Source: Candidatus Hydrogenedentota bacterium (GTDB taxonomy: Bacteria > Hydrogenedentota > Hydrogenedentia > Hydrogenedentales > Hydrogenedentaceae). Taken from it: a DNA stretch of 45,302 nucleotides. Shown piece by piece: positions 24,975 through 33,229 of this stretch (position 1 is its first letter; the number at the start of each line of letters is the position of its first letter). The stretch spans positions 1 through 45,302 of the forward strand of contig JAOAHN010000061.1 of NCBI GenBank assembly GCA_026415215.1. The letters are read 5' to 3'. Made by a program: the position numbers and the translations under genes. The notes under the pieces are model-generated. The model was not told the origin of the DNA, searched no databases, and saw only the letters and a list, made by a program, of their open reading frames with translations.

Positions 24975-25451
24975 TTAAGTGTTCTGCTCCAATTTGAGCT
25001 CCTTGAGTTTCCTCCAAAGAGTATTTCTCCCTATACCCAATCTCTTCGCAGTTTCCTTTTTACAAAACCCACACTCTGCATATACCTTTCTAATATATTC
25101 CATTTCCACCTCTCTGAGCGTTTTCATGGACATATCACTTTTTTCTCCCGCAACACATTTCCAATACGCCACAGCCCTTTCAATCATTAAATTTGCTTCT
25201 TCTGGTTGAAAAGGCACAAAGATATAACCGAACACTCCGATCTTCATCAACTCTACCGCAATGGGAATCTTGGAAACACTCGCGATAACAATTACTGGAT
25301 AATCTCTGCATATTTTTCTCGCAATGTCATATTTATCCGTAATAACTACCTCATACTTTTCTATGTCTATTATATTCCCCTTTGACTCTAATATAGCCTT
25401 TAGAGTAATTCTCGCTCTAATATCATCTACTAACAAAGCCACTCTTGCCAT
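24975..25451 (-). CDS. Atypical receiver plus Fis-type HTH regulator
   Basis: A 158-residue protein. Residues 1-95 resemble a response-regulator receiver: an acidic VDD start, YEVVITDKYD as the probable phospho-Asp strand, and VELMKIGVFGYIFVPFQPEEA as the end. The segment corresponding to beta2-alpha2 is missing, and the invariant Lys of the K-P-F motif is Val (FVPF), so phosphorylation is doubtful. Residues about 110-155 are a Fis-type helix-turn-helix (LREVEMEYIRKVYAE, ETAKRLGIGRNTLWRKLKEL) as in NtrC and ActR/RegA proteins. There is no AAA+ domain and no adjacent kinase. It is divergent from the MATE exporter gene, which carries an inverted repeat at its promoter. Confidence 0.8.
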   Translation of the reverse strand: MARVALLVDDIRARITLKAILESKGNIIDIEKYEVVITDKYDIARKICRDYPVIVIASVSKIPIAVELMKIGVFGYIFVPFQPEEANLMIERAVAYWKCVAGEKSDMSMKTLREVEMEYIRKVYAECGFCKKETAKRLGIGRNTLWRKLKELKLEQNT

Positions 25452-25468
25452 AGCTCAATACCAATAAT

Positions 25469-25496
25469 TACTCTAATTGTTAAAGAGTATTATAAT
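25469..25496 (+). promoter_or_regulatory. Divergent promoter region of the MATE gene with inverted repeat
   Basis: TATAAT at 25491-25496 is a consensus -10 predicting a transcript start near 25503. Immediately upstream is a perfect inverted repeat TACTCT-N9-AGAGTA (25469-25489), which would cover the -35 area; the -35 itself is weak (TTACTC). The arrangement fits activator-dependent or repressor control. It lies 18 bp from the start of the divergent Fis-type regulator gene. Confidence 0.45.
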
Positions 25497-25539
25497 ACCT
25501 CTTTGTCGAAAACTGTGTAGAAAAAACTCCTTAAATATT

Positions 25540-26928
25540 ATGAACCCAGAGATTGAAGAAAAAAAACTTTTTTCGATAAAAGAATCCGTAAATGAAGTGA
25601 TTTCCATTTCTTGGCCTATAGTATTGGGGTCACTTTCATTCACAGTAATGGAGTTCTTTGATAAGTGGATGGTTGCACAACTCGGAACGGTTCCGCTTGC
25701 TGCGATAGGTTCCGCTGGGATTTGGTCATACACATTAAGTACATTTCTTCTCGGAATTATAGGATGCGTAGGAACTTTCGTTGCCCAGTCTTATGGCAAA
25801 GGAAAACCTAACGACTGTGCTCGATACACATGGCAGGGAATATATTTATCCCTTTTGGCTCTGATTCTTGCTGGACTACTTTTCTATTCCTCTGAAAGTA
25901 TATTTAACCTTATGGGACATCCTCAAGATGTAACAAAACAAGAGTTGATTTATTTTCGAATTCGACTTCTCGGATACTTTCCGATGGCAATGGGCTGTGC
26001 ACTCGCATCCTTTTTCCCTTCAATAAGCAAACCTAAAATTCCTATGTACTCCTCAGTTTTCGGAAATATACTAAATATCGTCCTTAACTATTTACTGATT
26101 TTTGGCAAATTTGGCTTCCCCCGTCTCGAGATAGCTGGTGCAAGTTTAGCTACGATCATTTCACAGTGGGCTCAAACAATTCTTCTTTTCGCAATATTTT
26201 TAAATTCTCACCACAATAAAAAATTTGGCACTCGCAAATACTTCCATTTTAGTTGGCGAAGAACCAGAGAATTGATAAGGATAGGAATTCCCGCAGGGAT
26301 TGGAATGTTCCTCGACATCTGCAATTGGAGTATATTCACAAGCTTTGTAATAGGTAGATTTGGCGCAGTCTCTCTTGCATCACATAATATAGCCATAAGC
26401 TTCATGCATCTTTGCTTTATGCCAGCAGTTGCGGTAAGCATAGGTATATCTGCAATAGTAGGACAATGGCTTGGAAGAGGCAAGATAAGAGTAGCAAAAC
26501 ATAGAGTTTTTGTTGCTTTTGGTATATGCATATGTTATATGGTAACCATGGGAATAATTTTAGGAATACTCGGAGGAAAACTTATATTTTTTCTGTTCAC
26601 CAAGGATCCGGAAGTTGTGCGATTCGGCCATTTACTTCTTATATTAGCAGCATTTTTTCAAGCATTTGACGCTGTAAATATAGTCTGTCTTGGAGCACTC
26701 AGGGGTGCCGGGGATACAAGATGGGTAATGTGGACTATGGTAATAGTCGCGTACACATTTTTCCTCCCGCTTTCCTACATAATGGGATTTATATTAAAAC
26801 TGGGGGCAATAGGTGCTTGGCTTGCAGCAACTGCTTATATACTTGTTCTAAGCATTTCGCTTATATACCGATTCCTGTCGGAAAAATGGAGTAAAATAGT
26901 AATTTTCACTGAAGAAGCAAAGGCTTAA
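25540..26928 (+). CDS. MATE family multidrug/cation efflux transporter
   Basis: A 462-residue inner-membrane protein with about 12 hydrophobic segments in two homologous halves, the length and layout of NorM/DinF-type MATE exporters driven by Na+ or H+. The first helices (ISWPIVLGSLSFTVMEFFDKWMV) and the repeat element beginning the second half (IGIPAGIGMFLDICNWSIF) are typical, as is LGALRGAGDTRWVM. The frame extends to a TTG at 25477, but that would precede the predicted transcript start; ATG 25540 gives a normal N-terminus, although no good Shine-Dalgarno is seen. It is a single gene, divergent from a Fis-type regulator that might control it. Confidence 0.92.
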   Translation: MNPEIEEKKLFSIKESVNEVISISWPIVLGSLSFTVMEFFDKWMVAQLGTVPLAAIGSAGIWSYTLSTFLLGIIGCVGTFVAQSYGKGKPNDCARYTWQGIYLSLLALILAGLLFYSSESIFNLMGHPQDVTKQELIYFRIRLLGYFPMAMGCALASFFPSISKPKIPMYSSVFGNILNIVLNYLLIFGKFGFPRLEIAGASLATIISQWAQTILLFAIFLNSHHNKKFGTRKYFHFSWRRTRELIRIGIPAGIGMFLDICNWSIFTSFVIGRFGAVSLASHNIAISFMHLCFMPAVAVSIGISAIVGQWLGRGKIRVAKHRVFVAFGICICYMVTMGIILGILGGKLIFFLFTKDPEVVRFGHLLLILAAFFQAFDAVNIVCLGALRGAGDTRWVMWTMVIVAYTFFLPLSYIMGFILKLGAIGAWLAATAYILVLSISLIYRFLSEKWSKIVIFTEEAKA

Positions 26929-27088
26929 GATACACTACTTAATAGGGGTTCACATAGCACACACGGGGTATTATCTGCTAAAAATATACAATATATTGAT
27001 TAAATCGAAGTTTATATATTTGTTTGAAAATAAGTATCACAGTTATAGTATTATTAAAATATGTATTTATAAGGTTAGGAATAACAAG

Positions 27089-28897
27089 TTGAAAATAGTA
27101 GGTATATCCAAATATATAGTAATACTACATATAGTATATATTCTTAACCTTTTCTACTTAACTCCACGCGCTTATTCTTCCCACATAAGAGCAGAGTTAG
27201 CCCCAGGGATATCTGTTGTTTCTCACCCCTCTTATAAAATCTTTATTGAAGTTAACTCAAATAATGCCAAAAATCTAAACCAGTGGCTTAGCTCCAATTT
27301 AAAGAATCCCCAGGACGCCTCTATATATAAAAAGGCAACCTCATTTGTTGTTCCCCTAAACAAGTTGAAAGAATCACTGTATCCTTCAATCTTTTCTAAA
27401 CTCTTTATGAAAGACCAGATTACTTCGGATGGCTGGGTTCACATAGTTCCTAACGGATATACGCTCACCCAATATGAGCTGAGTTTAATAAGCCTTGCAT
27501 TTACTGGAACAACTGAGAATGCAACTAAAATAATTTCCCATCCACTCAACAAAGGAATAAAATTACCACTGAGAGAGAAGAACAAGATAGTAATACCACT
27601 GGAACTTTTGCTCAGTGAAATAAAAAAAGAAAAAAAACAAGATTCGAATTTATATCCTCCGTTAGTAGCTATAACTCCACAAGAACAATCATCTCTACAA
27701 AATTCACCCTCCCAATCTCCACAAGTCTCTTTATCTAATCAAGAACAACTCAAAATCATTCACCCCGAACTCAAGTACGGCAAAGACTCACATGGGGAAT
27801 TCTACTCCTACAAAATTAAAAAAGGAGAGTCTATTTACAAACATGTTTTACCTAAATTCACTAACTGCAAGAGCGAAAGAGAAAAGATAGCAGTTTCAAA
27901 AAATATTTTAAGAAGAAGTGGATTAGACTCAGAGAAAAAATTAAAGGAGGGAACGGCAATCAAAATTCCTGTTAAATATATAAAACCTGAAATACTCAAG
28001 GGAAATTTATATTCTCAGGGAGAACTCTCTACTACAAAAGTCGGTTCAGATACTACCACCAAATCGAAAGAGAACTTAGAAAACATAGTAGTAATCATAG
28101 ATCCTGGTCATGGCGGGAAAGACCACGGCGCACCTAAATACTTCGAAAAAATTTTCGAAGATGAATTAAACTATGATATAGCAGTTCGCTTAATGAAGTA
28201 TCTTCAAGAAAATACATCTGCAAAAGTATACATCACTCTTAGAGACAATTCACAAGGATTTGAGTCTTACAGTTGCAAAGCATTTATTCATGATACAGAT
28301 GAGTTCATTCTGGTAACCCCTGAACACAATCCAAAAGATAGAAACTCATCAGCCCACTTGAGATGGATTTTGGCCAACAGTATAATGAGAAAACATGAAA
28401 AGAGAGGCATTCCAAGAGAGAAAATGATTTTTGTCAGCATCCACTTTGACTCTCTCCCTAAAAATTATAGAGGCACAAGGATATTCATTCCATCCGCATC
28501 ATATAGAGCCCAAATTGAATCACCGAGGAGTAAAACTATTAATTTCCACTCATTTGCAGAGTGGAAAGATAATAAGCCACGAATGTTATCTGCATCTGAA
28601 AAAATTAGAGATGAAACTTATTCCCGCAAGTTTGCCGAGCTCTTAGCTAAAAAATGTAAGAATAAAGGAATAGTTACATATAATATGGGAAATCCTATTC
28701 AGGAACTTATTAACAAATCTCCTAAAAGCACTTTTGTACCTGCGGTCCTTAGAAACACCGAAATTCCTACAAAGGTGCTAATTGAATCTGCCAATCTCAA
28801 TAACCCTTTAGATTTATCCAACTTCTCTGACCCTGACTGTCGACAGAAATTTGCAGAGGCTATAGCGGAATCTATCATTGATTATTTCAAAGATTAA
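27089..28897 (+). CDS. N-acetylmuramoyl-L-alanine amidase (Amidase_3) with LysM-like domain
   Basis: A 602-residue exported cell-wall hydrolase. A signal peptide (ISKYIVILHIVYILNLFYL) is followed by an N-terminal domain of unknown type, a Ser/Gln-rich linker, a LysM-like peptidoglycan-binding segment at about 232-295 (YKIKKGESIYKHVL, GTAIKIPV), and the Zn-dependent Amidase_3 domain from about 330. Zinc ligands are His341 (DPGHGG), Glu in FEDELNYD and His in SIHFD; the catalytic Glu is in VLIESANLNNP. The domain is longer than usual, with inserts of about 70 residues before SIHFD and more after it. TTG 27089 is chosen because AGGA lies 8 nt upstream and the signal peptide then starts properly; a TTG at 26996 is possible. 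Confidence 0.88.
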   Translation: MKIVGISKYIVILHIVYILNLFYLTPRAYSSHIRAELAPGISVVSHPSYKIFIEVNSNNAKNLNQWLSSNLKNPQDASIYKKATSFVVPLNKLKESLYPSIFSKLFMKDQITSDGWVHIVPNGYTLTQYELSLISLAFTGTTENATKIISHPLNKGIKLPLREKNKIVIPLELLLSEIKKEKKQDSNLYPPLVAITPQEQSSLQNSPSQSPQVSLSNQEQLKIIHPELKYGKDSHGEFYSYKIKKGESIYKHVLPKFTNCKSEREKIAVSKNILRRSGLDSEKKLKEGTAIKIPVKYIKPEILKGNLYSQGELSTTKVGSDTTTKSKENLENIVVIIDPGHGGKDHGAPKYFEKIFEDELNYDIAVRLMKYLQENTSAKVYITLRDNSQGFESYSCKAFIHDTDEFILVTPEHNPKDRNSSAHLRWILANSIMRKHEKRGIPREKMIFVSIHFDSLPKNYRGTRIFIPSASYRAQIESPRSKTINFHSFAEWKDNKPRMLSASEKIRDETYSRKFAELLAKKCKNKGIVTYNMGNPIQELINKSPKSTFVPAVLRNTEIPTKVLIESANLNNPLDLSNFSDPDCRQKFAEAIAESIIDYFKD

Positions 28898-28979
28898 TTC
28901 TTTAATTCGCGGTAATTCGTTTAGTATAAAAGGAGGAAGGACTTAATCAGTAAAAGATTAGAAATCAGGAGGTAGAACT

Positions 28980-30077
28980 ATGTGTGCTTCTGAAAACTCT
29001 GGTAATACATGTAGAATGACCGCATTGATAATGGCGGGAGGAATCGGAGAAAGGTTTTGGCCCCTTTCTACTCCCACAAAGCCAAAGCAACTACTTCCTT
29101 TTGGGGAAAACGGAAAAACTCTTATTGAAGAGGCTGTTGAGAGAATCCGACCCTTAGTCTCTGAAGATAATTTATGGATAGCTACTTCAGAAACACTAAA
29201 GCCGATTTTTAGGAACTTACGACTATGTCCCGAAACGCAGATTTTGGCTGAACCATTTAGGAAAAACACAGCGGGGTGCATTGCGTTTGCAGTAGCCTCC
29301 ATGCTTGCCAAATGTGGAGATGATATAAAAAATTCAGTGATGGCAGTCCTTACTGCGGACCATTTAATTAAACCGGAAGATAAGTTTATAGATGCAGTGA
29401 AAAGAATTATAAACTTCGTATCCTCTAATCCTCTCTTGGGCATAATAGGAATAAAACCTACAAGACCGGATACAGGTTATGGATACATAGAATCGGGAGA
29501 AGAGATTAGTGAAGGTATTTACAAGGTAATTAAATTTCACGAAAAACCAAATTCTGAAGAAGCAAGTGAATATCTCAAAAGGGGCAACTACTTTTGGAAT
29601 AGTGGAATGTTCTTCTGGAAGGTAGAGACTTTTCTAAATGAGCTAAGAGTAGCAAGCCCTCAACACTACGAAAGCATTTTAAAAATGAGAGAAGCTATGA
29701 TACAAAACCGCTATGACGATGTTAAAGAGACCTTCAATTCTCTTCCCAATATATCGATTGATTACGCTCTAATGGAATGTTCATCTAATATAGCCATGGT
29801 AAAAGCAGAGTTTTTCTGGGATGATTTAGGTTCTTGGAATTCTCTGGAACGGATATTTACCCCAGATGACAAAGGTAATGTGATAAAAGGTGAGTGGATA
29901 GGATGTGATACAACCAATTGCATCATCTACAATGCAGATAAAAAAGATTTAACTATAGCTACCTTGGGCATAGATAACATAGTTGTAGCAGTAGTAGAAA
30001 ATGTAGTCCTTGTAATGAATAAGCATAACACCCAAAAAATTAAAAACTTGTTGAGCAAGTACTACGATATGGAGTAA
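28980..30077 (+). CDS. manC: Mannose-1-phosphate guanylyltransferase
   Basis: A 365-residue nucleotidyltransferase making GDP-mannose from mannose-1-phosphate and GTP for glycan synthesis. Motifs are the nucleotide loop MAGGIGERFWPLST, the K-P-K-Q-L-L substrate segment, LTADHLI (metal Asp), VIKFHEKPN, and YFWNSGMFFWK. The C-terminal phosphomannose isomerase domain of bifunctional ManC/AlgA is absent, so this is the short form. An AGGAGG 7 nt before the ATG supports the start; 11 extra residues precede the conserved MTALIMAGG. It is preceded by the amidase (82 bp) and followed by rhomboid (43 bp), so it may be part of an envelope operon. Other nucleotide-sugar pyrophosphorylase activity is less likely. 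Confidence 0.92.
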   Translation: MCASENSGNTCRMTALIMAGGIGERFWPLSTPTKPKQLLPFGENGKTLIEEAVERIRPLVSEDNLWIATSETLKPIFRNLRLCPETQILAEPFRKNTAGCIAFAVASMLAKCGDDIKNSVMAVLTADHLIKPEDKFIDAVKRIINFVSSNPLLGIIGIKPTRPDTGYGYIESGEEISEGIYKVIKFHEKPNSEEASEYLKRGNYFWNSGMFFWKVETFLNELRVASPQHYESILKMREAMIQNRYDDVKETFNSLPNISIDYALMECSSNIAMVKAEFFWDDLGSWNSLERIFTPDDKGNVIKGEWIGCDTTNCIIYNADKKDLTIATLGIDNIVVAVVENVVLVMNKHNTQKIKNLLSKYYDME

Positions 30078-30120
30078 GATAATTCAGCATCAAAACAACC
30101 TCTATTAAGAAAAATTAATT

Positions 30121-30801
30121 ATGTTTCCTATCCGAGATCTTAATCCAAGGAATTCTTATCCCATTGTGGTAGTGTCTATTATAGTTCTAAATGCTTATTT
30201 ATACTTTAATTATGCTTTACTACCTGAAGTAGATCTTCAGAAATTCTTTCTAACATGGGGACTACTTCCTGCAAGGTTCAGATTAATCAACCTAATAACT
30301 TACCAATTTCTTCACGGTGGATTATTACACTTAATCTCTAATATGTGGGCACTTTGGATATTCGGTGATAATATAGAAGACAAAATGGGACACTTAAAGT
30401 TTCTTATATTTTATTTGTTCTCCGGGATATTTGCGGGATTAGTACAGGTGCTAATTTCTTCCTCTCCCGATATTCCTTGTGTAGGAGCATCGGGGGCAAT
30501 AGCAGGGGTCATGGGTGTGTACACCCTACTTTTTCCAACTGCGATGGTAATTTGTATTGTTCCTATTTTCTTTTATCCCCTATTCGTTCAAGTCCCCGCA
30601 TTATTACTTGGAATTTTCTGGTTCTTCTCTCAGCTGTTTAATGGAATAATATCTCTTACTATGGTTAAAGTTGGGGGAATAGCATGGTGGGCTCATATAG
30701 GAGGGTTTGTAGGCGGGATTTTATCTTTGCCTTTATTTTTGAAAAACAGACCTCCTACCCATATCACAAAGCACTATGATTCAGATGAACCAGAATTCTA
30801 A
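30121..30801 (+). CDS. Rhomboid family intramembrane serine protease
   Basis: A 226-residue protein with six to seven transmembrane segments. The catalytic pair is Ser124 (GASGAIAG) and His192 (WWAHIGGFVGG), with the helix-2 HGGLLHLISNMWALWIFG motif (His66, His70, Asn74 region) intact. Rhomboids cleave membrane proteins within or near the bilayer; substrates are not predictable. Length is normal for the minimal bacterial form. There is no clear Shine-Dalgarno before the ATG. It follows manC by 43 bp on the same strand, so co-transcription is likely. The fliD promoter begins about 60 bp downstream of its stop. Confidence 0.94.
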   Translation: MFPIRDLNPRNSYPIVVVSIIVLNAYLYFNYALLPEVDLQKFFLTWGLLPARFRLINLITYQFLHGGLLHLISNMWALWIFGDNIEDKMGHLKFLIFYLFSGIFAGLVQVLISSSPDIPCVGASGAIAGVMGVYTLLFPTAMVICIVPIFFYPLFVQVPALLLGIFWFFSQLFNGIISLTMVKVGGIAWWAHIGGFVGGILSLPLFLKNRPPTHITKHYDSDEPEF

Positions 30802-30862
30802 TTACACAAATATTAAATTTATTGAATTTATAGAAAAACGCTCGAGTATCTCGAAAATTTTC

Positions 30863-30889
30863 TAAAGTTTTTCAAAAATTTGCCGACTA
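30863..30889 (+). promoter_or_regulatory. Sigma-28 (FliA-type) flagellar promoter of fliD-fliS
   Basis: TAAAGTTT at 30863-30870, an 11-bp spacer, then GCCGACTA at 30882-30889. The enterobacterial FliA consensus is TAAAGTTT-N11-GCCGATAA, so the -35 and spacing are perfect and the -10 matches at six of eight positions. Predicted transcript start is near 30897, about 65 nt before the fliD ATG. The position directly before late flagellar genes strongly supports it. Confidence 0.85.
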
Positions 30890-30932
30890 TAAGAATAGAG
30901 ATTATGGTAAAATAGATGAGAAAAAAGAGGCC

Positions 30933-30944
30933 GAGTTTAAACTC
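30933..30944. other. 12-bp palindrome in the fliD leader
   Basis: GAGTTTAAACTC is a perfect 12-bp palindrome 7 bp upstream of the fliD Shine-Dalgarno AGGAGG (about 30949-30954). It could be a protein-binding site (a CsrA site would need GGA in a loop, which is not seen) or simply chance. It is too short for a stable hairpin with a proper loop. Confidence 0.3.
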
Positions 30945-30961
30945 TCATAGGAGGCAAGAGC

Positions 30962-32683
30962 ATGTCGGGAAATATTAACATAGGGGGGTTAATATCGGGG
31001 CTTGATACTAATACAATAATCAGACAGCTGATGCAGATAGAACGCCAACCGATAACCCGATTACAGCAAAGAATAACTCTACTACAGCAAAAAAGAACAG
31101 CGATACAAAATTTAAGAAATGTTTTAACCACATTTAAGACCAAACTCCAAGATTTAAAACTTAACAATATTTTTAATGCGTTCAAGGCAACGAGTTCAGA
31201 GCCCACTGTCCTCACTTCCCAAGTTTCAGGTGCTAACCCTACGCTTGGAACATACCGAGTTGAAGTGCTACAACTTGCCTCTGCGACATTAGCGGTAAGC
31301 AGTTCACGAATTAGTAATCCAATAAATCCCACAGTTCCTCTTGAGAATAGCGGTCTTTCAACAAGCGTTACCAGTGGGACTTTCACGATAAATGGAGTGG
31401 AGTTTACTATAGACCCTTCTACTCAAAGTCTAAACGACATGGTCAACATGATAAACGCAAGTTCAGCGGGAGTAACTGCTTATTATGACGCCAGCGAAGA
31501 TAGAATTTTTATCTATAATACAACCCCAGGTGATACTACAAGAATAGCTTTAGGAGCGTCATCTGATACAAGCAATATACTTTCTGCACTGAGCCTTACT
31601 GGGGCACTTCAATATACGAACTCAAATGGTTCAACCGAACTTAAGAGTATAAATACATTAGGTGCAGTAAATCTTAGCAAAAAAATCAATGAACTGAATT
31701 TACAAAATGGGGCCATTACTAATGGAGCATTCACTATTAACGGCTCTCGTATTAATATAAATGTAGATGATGATACCCTTAGTGATGTTATAACACGAAT
31801 CAATGCTTCGGAAGCCGGGGTAATTGCCAGCTACGACCCCACTACGGATACTCTACGCCTCATTTCTAAAGAACTTGGAAGCAGGCTTATCAGATTTGGA
31901 AGTTCAACTGACACGAGCAATTTCCTTAGTGTAATGAATTTAGAAACAGCGAACCAAACTCCAGGTAATGATGCAAAGCTTAAAATAAACGGTGGACCAG
32001 AACTAACGAGAAATACCAATGTGATAGCTGACGCAATATCGGGAATAACAATTACGCTCTTAAAAGAAGGGAGTTCTACCATCACCATTGATACTGATGA
32101 AAACAAAGTTATTGATAGCATCAAAGGACTTATAAATGCTTTTAATGATGCTATTAAGCAAATCTACGAAGTAACCTCTAAAGACGGTAGGCTTTATGGC
32201 GAAAGCGGAATAAGAGAAATAGCTTTTTACCTACAACAAAATTTGTTTAATCAGGTAAGTGATATTACAGGTCCATATCAAAGTTTAGCCGATATTGGAT
32301 TTACCACAGGTAGTGTGTTCGATTCAAAAGCAATACCATCGATCTCCTTAAATGAGGAAAAGTTCAAATCTGCATTAAGAAATAACAAAAATAATGTAAT
32401 TGAACTTTTCACTAATCAAAACGCTACTGGGTTAGTGGACCGGTTCTTACCTTTCCTGGATGAAATTACAGCATATAACGGTTTTCTAAACGAGAGAATA
32501 AAACCCACTGGGTCAATCGATACTCAAATAACTACCCTGAACAGGCAGATCTCCGCTATTGAATACAGAGTTAGTCAAAGAGAAGCTCGATTACGAAGAC
32601 AGTTTACTCTTATGGAACAGATGCTCCAAAACTTACAGGGGCAAAACACCTCTTTAACAAGGTTATCAAATTTGATTTCTTAA
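30962..32683 (+). CDS. fliD: Flagellar hook-associated protein 2 (filament cap)
   Basis: A 573-residue FliD, the cap that promotes flagellin folding at the filament tip. The N-terminus (GGLISGLDTNTIIRQLMQIERQPI) and coiled-coil C-terminus (QISAIEYRVSQREARLRRQFTLMEQMLQNLQ, quoted here as a region of about residues 530-560) are typical. The middle contains two flagellin_IN-like repeats (FTINGVEFTID and FTINGSRININVDD, each followed by a D-x-V-x-x-I-N-A-S segment). AGGAGG lies 7 nt before the ATG. It is the first gene of a two-gene unit with fliS behind a sigma-28 promoter. Flagellin genes are not in the window. Confidence 0.95.
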   Translation: MSGNINIGGLISGLDTNTIIRQLMQIERQPITRLQQRITLLQQKRTAIQNLRNVLTTFKTKLQDLKLNNIFNAFKATSSEPTVLTSQVSGANPTLGTYRVEVLQLASATLAVSSSRISNPINPTVPLENSGLSTSVTSGTFTINGVEFTIDPSTQSLNDMVNMINASSAGVTAYYDASEDRIFIYNTTPGDTTRIALGASSDTSNILSALSLTGALQYTNSNGSTELKSINTLGAVNLSKKINELNLQNGAITNGAFTINGSRININVDDDTLSDVITRINASEAGVIASYDPTTDTLRLISKELGSRLIRFGSSTDTSNFLSVMNLETANQTPGNDAKLKINGGPELTRNTNVIADAISGITITLLKEGSSTITIDTDENKVIDSIKGLINAFNDAIKQIYEVTSKDGRLYGESGIREIAFYLQQNLFNQVSDITGPYQSLADIGFTTGSVFDSKAIPSISLNEEKFKSALRNNKNNVIELFTNQNATGLVDRFLPFLDEITAYNGFLNERIKPTGSIDTQITTLNRQISAIEYRVSQREARLRRQFTLMEQMLQNLQGQNTSLTRLSNLIS

Positions 32684-32707
32684 AGATATAAACAAGGGGA
32701 GCAAGTT

Positions 32708-33190
32708 ATGAGCCACATTAACACTCCAACAAAAACTTACAAAGAAGTAACAGTAAATACTGCTTCGCAAGGCAAATTAATATTAATGTTATTTGATGGT
32801 GCAATAAAAAGAGCGGAAGAAGCCATTAGACATATCGAAAACAACAACATAGAATTTGTTCACAAGAATCTCATAAGAGCCCAAGAGATAATTGCTGAAC
32901 TTCGTTCCTCCCTGAATATGGAGGTAGGAGGAGAAATTTCTAAAAACTTAGACAAAATTTATGAATACATTCATTATCTATTGGTACAGGGAAATCTCAA
33001 AAAGGATTCCAAACCCATAAAAGAAAGCATCGAATATATGAAAAGCATGAGAGACACTTGGAAAGAGGCATTTGATATTTACCATAAAGAAATTGCTAAT
33101 AAAACCAATACAGAGTCGCAAGATGTGAATCTCACAAAAGAAAAAACTTCTGTTGCCCCTTCTAAATCTGCGGTAGACTTAAGTGTGTAA
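32708..33190 (+). CDS. fliS: Flagellin export chaperone FliS
   Basis: A 160-residue FliS, the cytosolic chaperone that keeps flagellin unpolymerised before export. Typical features are the Y-K-x-x-x-V-x-T-A start (TYKEVTVNTASQGKLILMLF), DGAIKRAEEAI, the IIAELRSSLNME segment, and YIHYLLVQGNLKKD. The four-helix core ends near residue 128; the remaining 30 residues are polar and variable. It starts 24 bp after fliD with an AAGGGGAG-type ribosome binding site. After the stop there is only a weak 5-bp hairpin (GAGGT 33196-33200 with ACCTC 33206-33210), not a convincing terminator. Confidence 0.95.
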   Translation: MSHINTPTKTYKEVTVNTASQGKLILMLFDGAIKRAEEAIRHIENNNIEFVHKNLIRAQEIIAELRSSLNMEVGGEISKNLDKIYEYIHYLLVQGNLKKDSKPIKESIEYMKSMRDTWKEAFDIYHKEIANKTNTESQDVNLTKEKTSVAPSKSAVDLSV

Positions 33191-33229
33191 ATCCTGAGGT
33201 TTCTCACCTCCCAATATAATTACCTTTAT

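Noticed and set aside
33196-33210. Hairpin after fliS as a rho-independent terminator
   Set aside because: The stem is only five base pairs with no T-run after it.
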